The notes under the pieces are model-generated. The model searched no databases, was not told where the DNA came from, and worked only from the letters and a program-made list of their open reading frames with translations. A stretch of 64,000 bases of DNA from CALFVT01 sp039989855 (GTDB lineage: Bacteria; Pseudomonadota; Alphaproteobacteria; Caulobacterales; Maricaulaceae), in contig JBDXGZ010000001.1 of NCBI GenBank assembly GCA_039989855.1, positions 62,001-126,000 on the forward strand, written 5' to 3'. Positions 61,232 through 64,000 of this stretch are shown here, piece by piece; position 1 is the stretch's first letter, and every line of letters begins with the position of its first letter. A program made the translations under genes and the position numbers.

Positions 61232-61612
61232 ATGTTGGATTCAGAGATAGATGATTTGTTAAGCGTCCTCGCTTTAATGATATTTGCGGATAAGCGTGTT
61301 CTTGATGATGAAGTCCGCGCTTTCGTCCGGTTGGCTGATAGATTGCAAGTGGCTCGCGTTATTGAACCTCGATTGTCTGAGGCTAAACTCTTCATATGGT
61401 ATGAGACACACAAAGACGAGTTAAAGGCTGTTTTGGAACGTCCTGACTTTGAAGACTGGTTTTATCAAAAGCTGGATAACTTAAAATCAATCCCAGACAA
61501 ATTGCCTATAATGGGCGTTTTGTGTGATATTGCCTCATCGGACGGCGAAGTTCACGTGAGTGAAAAAGCGCTTGTTGCTTTGACGGCTCAGCGATGGGGC
61601 GTCGGGTTTTAA
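61232..61612 (+). CDS. TerB-like helical protein
   Basis: 126 residues, all helical, with two TerB-type acidic repeats: MIFADKRVLDDEVRAFVRLA (near 16-35) and CDIASSDGEVHVSEKALVAL (near 98-117), each like the metal-binding D-x-x-x-x-x-E turns of the TerB/DjlA-N family. No tellurite genes are nearby, so tellurite resistance should not be assumed. It converges with trmL (1-base gap). Confidence 0.7.
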   Translation: MLDSEIDDLLSVLALMIFADKRVLDDEVRAFVRLADRLQVARVIEPRLSEAKLFIWYETHKDELKAVLERPDFEDWFYQKLDNLKSIPDKLPIMGVLCDIASSDGEVHVSEKALVALTAQRWGVGF

Positions 61613-61613
61613 C

Positions 61614-62084
61614 TTAAGGGTGTGATGGGTAGCGGGTTTGCCTTAGGGCTTCCCATAAACCGATACTGGCACTCGTGGCGAGGTTAAAGCTTCGCGCATC
61701 ACCAGACAGTGGAATAATTACGCGCTCTTGGACATAGTCATGCACCTCTTGCGGTGCGCCTGCACTCTCACGTCCGAAAATCAAATTGTCAGTTGGTAAG
61801 AAGTTGAAGTCCTGTATGGGCTTTGCGGCTTTGGTTGTAAATAAAATGAGTCGATTTGGTGCGGTTAATTGCGAATCGCGATTCGCCGTGAATGCCTCCC
61901 AAGAGCTGTGCCGCACAAGAGATTCGGGCTTTCCATAGTCCATAGCCGTTCGCCGTAGGGCTTTTGCCGTCAAAGGGAAGCCACAAGGCTCGATAATTTC
62001 AAGCCCAATGCCAAAACATGCGGATAACCGCATCACGGCCCCAAGATTCTGGGCTATATCGGGCTGAAATAGGATTATTTTCAT
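61614..62084 (-). CDS. trmL: tRNA (cytidine/uridine-34 2'-O)-methyltransferase
   Basis: 156 residues of the SPOUT class: start MKIILFQPDIAQNLGAVMRL, then LIFGRESAGAP and the knot segment PLSGDARSFNLATSASIGLW. It methylates the wobble ribose of tRNA-Leu(CmAA/cmnm5UmAA). A tRNA-Leu(CAA), its substrate, is encoded at 17421. Confidence 0.92.
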   Translation of the reverse strand: MKIILFQPDIAQNLGAVMRLSACFGIGLEIIEPCGFPLTAKALRRTAMDYGKPESLVRHSSWEAFTANRDSQLTAPNRLILFTTKAAKPIQDFNFLPTDNLIFGRESAGAPQEVHDYVQERVIIPLSGDARSFNLATSASIGLWEALRQTRYPSHP

Positions 62085-62260
62085 AGGTTAATGGCTCTTT
62101 ATAGGGGCGATTTGGGTCTAAGACTGCGACATAGCGCACCAATTCATACAAATATATCAAAATTGCGTCAGAAAGACGCGATAAAAGGGTGGCCTTTTTT
62201 AATATTTATAGGCTAAGAGGCGACGAGTTATATCTTGTCGACATGGGAAAGGGTTTGATC

Positions 62261-62821
62261 GTGTCAGAGGCAGTACAAGACCATCACAGCGCGAATAGCG
62301 TAGATGGCGAAAAAAGAGATTTTATTTTCATTGCGACAGGTGCTGTCGCAGCAGCTGGTGCTGCGTCATTAGGATGGCCATTGGTCTCTCAAATGGGCAA
62401 GGCGGCTGATACTTTGGCGGCAGGGTCGATCGAGATCGACATTTCTGCCATTGAAGAGGGCGCACAGCTAAAGACATTATGGCGCGGTAAGCCTGTCTTT
62501 GTGCGTCACCGTACACCAAAAGAAATTACAGAAGCTGTGAATACTAACGTTGCAGATTGCCCTGATCCGCAGATGGATAATGACCGTCTAGTAGCAAGGC
62601 CTGACGGTAAGGTTGATCCTAAATTTTTGGTTATGGTCGGCGTTTGTACTCACTTCGGATGTGTTCCTGTTGGTGAAGCCGGTGATTTCAATGGTTGGTA
62701 CTGCCCATGTCATGGGTCACATTACGATACATCTGGTCGTATACGTAAGGGACCAGCACCTAAGAATATGGCGATACCGCCCTATGAATATCTTTCAGAT
62801 ACCGTGATCAAGGTAGGTTAA
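62261..62821 (+). CDS. petA: Ubiquinol-cytochrome c reductase Rieske iron-sulfur subunit
   Basis: 186 residues. An N-terminal TAT-type anchor has KRDFIFIATGA (KR in place of RR), a membrane helix, then the Rieske domain with CTHFGC (Cys129, His131, Cys134) and CPCHGS (Cys148, Cys150, His151). I choose GTG 62261, since GGGAAAGGG lies 7 bases before it and the protein then begins like known homologues; ATG 62243 has no ribosome site. petB starts 1 base after the stop. Confidence 0.93.
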   Translation: MSEAVQDHHSANSVDGEKRDFIFIATGAVAAAGAASLGWPLVSQMGKAADTLAAGSIEIDISAIEEGAQLKTLWRGKPVFVRHRTPKEITEAVNTNVADCPDPQMDNDRLVARPDGKVDPKFLVMVGVCTHFGCVPVGEAGDFNGWYCPCHGSHYDTSGRIRKGPAPKNMAIPPYEYLSDTVIKVG

Positions 62822-62822
62822 G

Positions 62823-64000
62823 ATGGCTGGACATCCTTCAACATATGAACCCAAATATGCTGCAACGCGCTGGTTAGACCAACGCTTGCCGATTATCCGC
62901 ATGAGTGCGGACTTTATGGTTTTTCCGAGTCCCCGCAATTTGAACTACTGGTGGACGTTTGGCGGAATTTTGGCGCTTTGTCTCGTCGCTCAAATCATTA
63001 CAGGAATTATCCTTGCGATGCATTATGTGCCGCATGTAGATTTGGCCTTTGATAGTGTGCAGCGTATTCGTCGCGATGTACCGTTTGGCTGGCTCTTACA
63101 ACCTATGCACGCGGTTGGCGCGTCTATGTTCTTCTTGGCCGTTTATGTACACATGTTCCGTGGTCTCTATTACGGCTCTTATAAAGCGCCGCGTGAGCTT
63201 TTATGGATTATCGGCTGTGTGATCTATCTAACCATGATGGCGACGGCTTTCTTGGGTTATACACTTCCGTGGGGACAAATGTCTTTCTGGGGTGCAACCG
63301 TGATTACGGGATTCTTTGGCGCGGTTCCAGTTGTAGGTGTCAGCCTACAAGAATGGCTATTGGGCGGATATTCCGTTGATAATGCCACGTTAAACCGTTT
63401 CTTTGCCCTGCATTACCTCTTGCCGTTTGTGATTGCAGCGATTGTCGGTTTACATGTTTGGGCACTTCATCATGTTGGGCAAAACAATCCGATTGGTGTC
63501 ACGCCTAAAACAAAGTCTGATACATTGTCATTTCACCCGTTCTACACGGTTAAGGATGCATTTGCTGTCGCTATGTTCTTGATGATCTTTGCTTATTTCC
63601 TATTTTATCAGCCTGACGCTTTGGGACATAGCGATAACTATATCCCTGCGGATCCTCTAAAGACGCCTGCGCACATTGTTCCTGAATGGTATTTCCTACC
63701 GTTCTACGCGATTTTAAGAGCTGTTCCTGATAAGCTTGCAGGTATCTTGCTCATGTTTGGTGCGATTGTTGTGCTTTTTGTCCTGCCTTGGCTCGATACA
63801 AGTAAGGTTCGCTCTATGCGTTTCCGTCCTGTTGCGCGCGGCTTCTTCTTTATCTTCTTATTCTTCTGTTTTGTTCTTGGTTGGTGCGGAGCAGGAAATC
63901 CTGACGATATTGCGGTTCCTATTGGTAAAGGTTTGTCTTTCTACCGTGTCTCGCAAATCGCAACGATCTATTACTTTGCTTTCTTCCTAATAATCTTGCC
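62823..64000 (+). CDS. petB: Cytochrome b of the bc1 complex, 3'-truncated by window
   Basis: At least 392 residues are visible. Heme ligands pair as His96/His110 and His197/His211 with the 14-residue step of cytochrome b; QMSFWGATVIT and the Qo-site PEWY motif (VPEWYFLPFYAIL) are intact. Eight membrane helices are expected, and the frame is open at base 64000. With petA it forms the start of the petABC operon; cytochrome c1 (petC) should follow. Confidence 0.96.
   Translation, partial: MAGHPSTYEPKYAATRWLDQRLPIIRMSADFMVFPSPRNLNYWWTFGGILALCLVAQIITGIILAMHYVPHVDLAFDSVQRIRRDVPFGWLLQPMHAVGASMFFLAVYVHMFRGLYYGSYKAPRELLWIIGCVIYLTMMATAFLGYTLPWGQMSFWGATVITGFFGAVPVVGVSLQEWLLGGYSVDNATLNRFFALHYLLPFVIAAIVGLHVWALHHVGQNNPIGVTPKTKSDTLSFHPFYTVKDAFAVAMFLMIFAYFLFYQPDALGHSDNYIPADPLKTPAHIVPEWYFLPFYAILRAVPDKLAGILLMFGAIVVLFVLPWLDTSKVRSMRFRPVARGFFFIFLFFCFVLGWCGAGNPDDIAVPIGKGLSFYRVSQIATIYYFAFFLIIL

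Noticed and set aside
62165..62179. GCGTC/GACGC hairpin upstream of petA as a terminator
   Set aside because: Only five pairs, followed by GATAAAAGG rather than a T-run, and no plus-strand gene directly upstream needs it.
1..64000. Mobile elements, prophage, CRISPR, toxin-antitoxin or defence islands
   Set aside because: No transposase, integrase, phage structural, Cas or restriction genes, no terminal repeats or spaced direct-repeat arrays; the RatA-like gene is better read as Coq10 and MazG is the housekeeping two-repeat form.

Overview
This is a stretch of ordinary alphaproteobacterial chromosome. The gene orders dusB(nifR3)-ntrB-ntrC-ntrY-ntrX-trkA-trkH-hfq-hflX-mazG, eno-ftsB-pdhA-pdhB-pdhC-lpd, lipA next to a Coq10/RatA gene, ppx-rlmE and the petABC start are all typical of the class. 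A fused ispDF, a pyruvate dehydrogenase E1-beta carrying its own lipoyl domain, and a tRNA-His with A73 and no encoded G-1 point to the Rhizobiales/Rhodobacterales/Caulobacterales side of the class. Moderate GC (mid to high 40s percent by eye), a carotenoid cluster and many TAT lipoproteins suggest a pigmented marine relative of Hyphomonadaceae/Maricaulales (Hellea or Litorimonas type). That placement is inference.

Layout. 1-4.8 kb: arginine succinyltransferase catabolic operon (M20 peptidase, astA, astD, astB). 5-9.6 kb: M48 protease, tRNA-His, DUF2336 protein, NAD kinase, an outer-membrane-like protein and a cytochrome c lipoprotein. 9.9-17.3 kb: acyl-CoA dehydrogenase, panB, then YfgM-like protein, bamB and der, followed by three small genes, two of them on opposite strands with overlapping ends. 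17.4-24.7 kb: tRNA-Leu and tRNA-Phe, tkt, a Blh-type sulfurtransferase, a SulP transporter, ppx, rlmE, arfB. 24.7-27.1 kb: dienelactone hydrolase, cupin/JmjC-like protein, rpmF. 27.2-34.9 kb: enolase, ftsB and the whole pyruvate dehydrogenase complex. 34.9-40.2 kb: DUF547 lipoprotein, acyltransferase, lipA, Coq10/RatA, pncC and ispDF. 40.3-52.7 kb: the nitrogen two-component pairs, potassium uptake, hfq, hflX, mazG. 52.7-53.2 kb: a 512-base gene-free interval with strong RNA hairpins and a candidate small RNA. 53.2-57.4 kb: crtY, crtI, crtB. 57.4-62.1 kb: small membrane proteins, MAPEG protein, two tandem SemiSWEETs, hemF, TerB-like protein, trmL. 62.2-64 kb: Rieske protein and cytochrome b (cut by the window end).

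How it fits together. Central carbon (enolase, transketolase, PDH with lipoate synthesis), isoprenoid to carotenoid supply (ispDF, crtYIB) and respiration (cytochrome bc1, hemF) dominate. The nitrogen/redox regulators NtrC and NtrX both lack the GAFTGA loop used to contact sigma-54, so they probably act on other promoters. No insertion sequences, prophage genes, CRISPR arrays or defence islands are visible. The least explained pieces are the hairpin-rich 52.7-53.2 kb interval, the overlapping gene pair at 16.8-17.25 kb, a perfect palindrome at the nadK start, a TrkH with an altered selectivity filter, and the paired SemiSWEETs.
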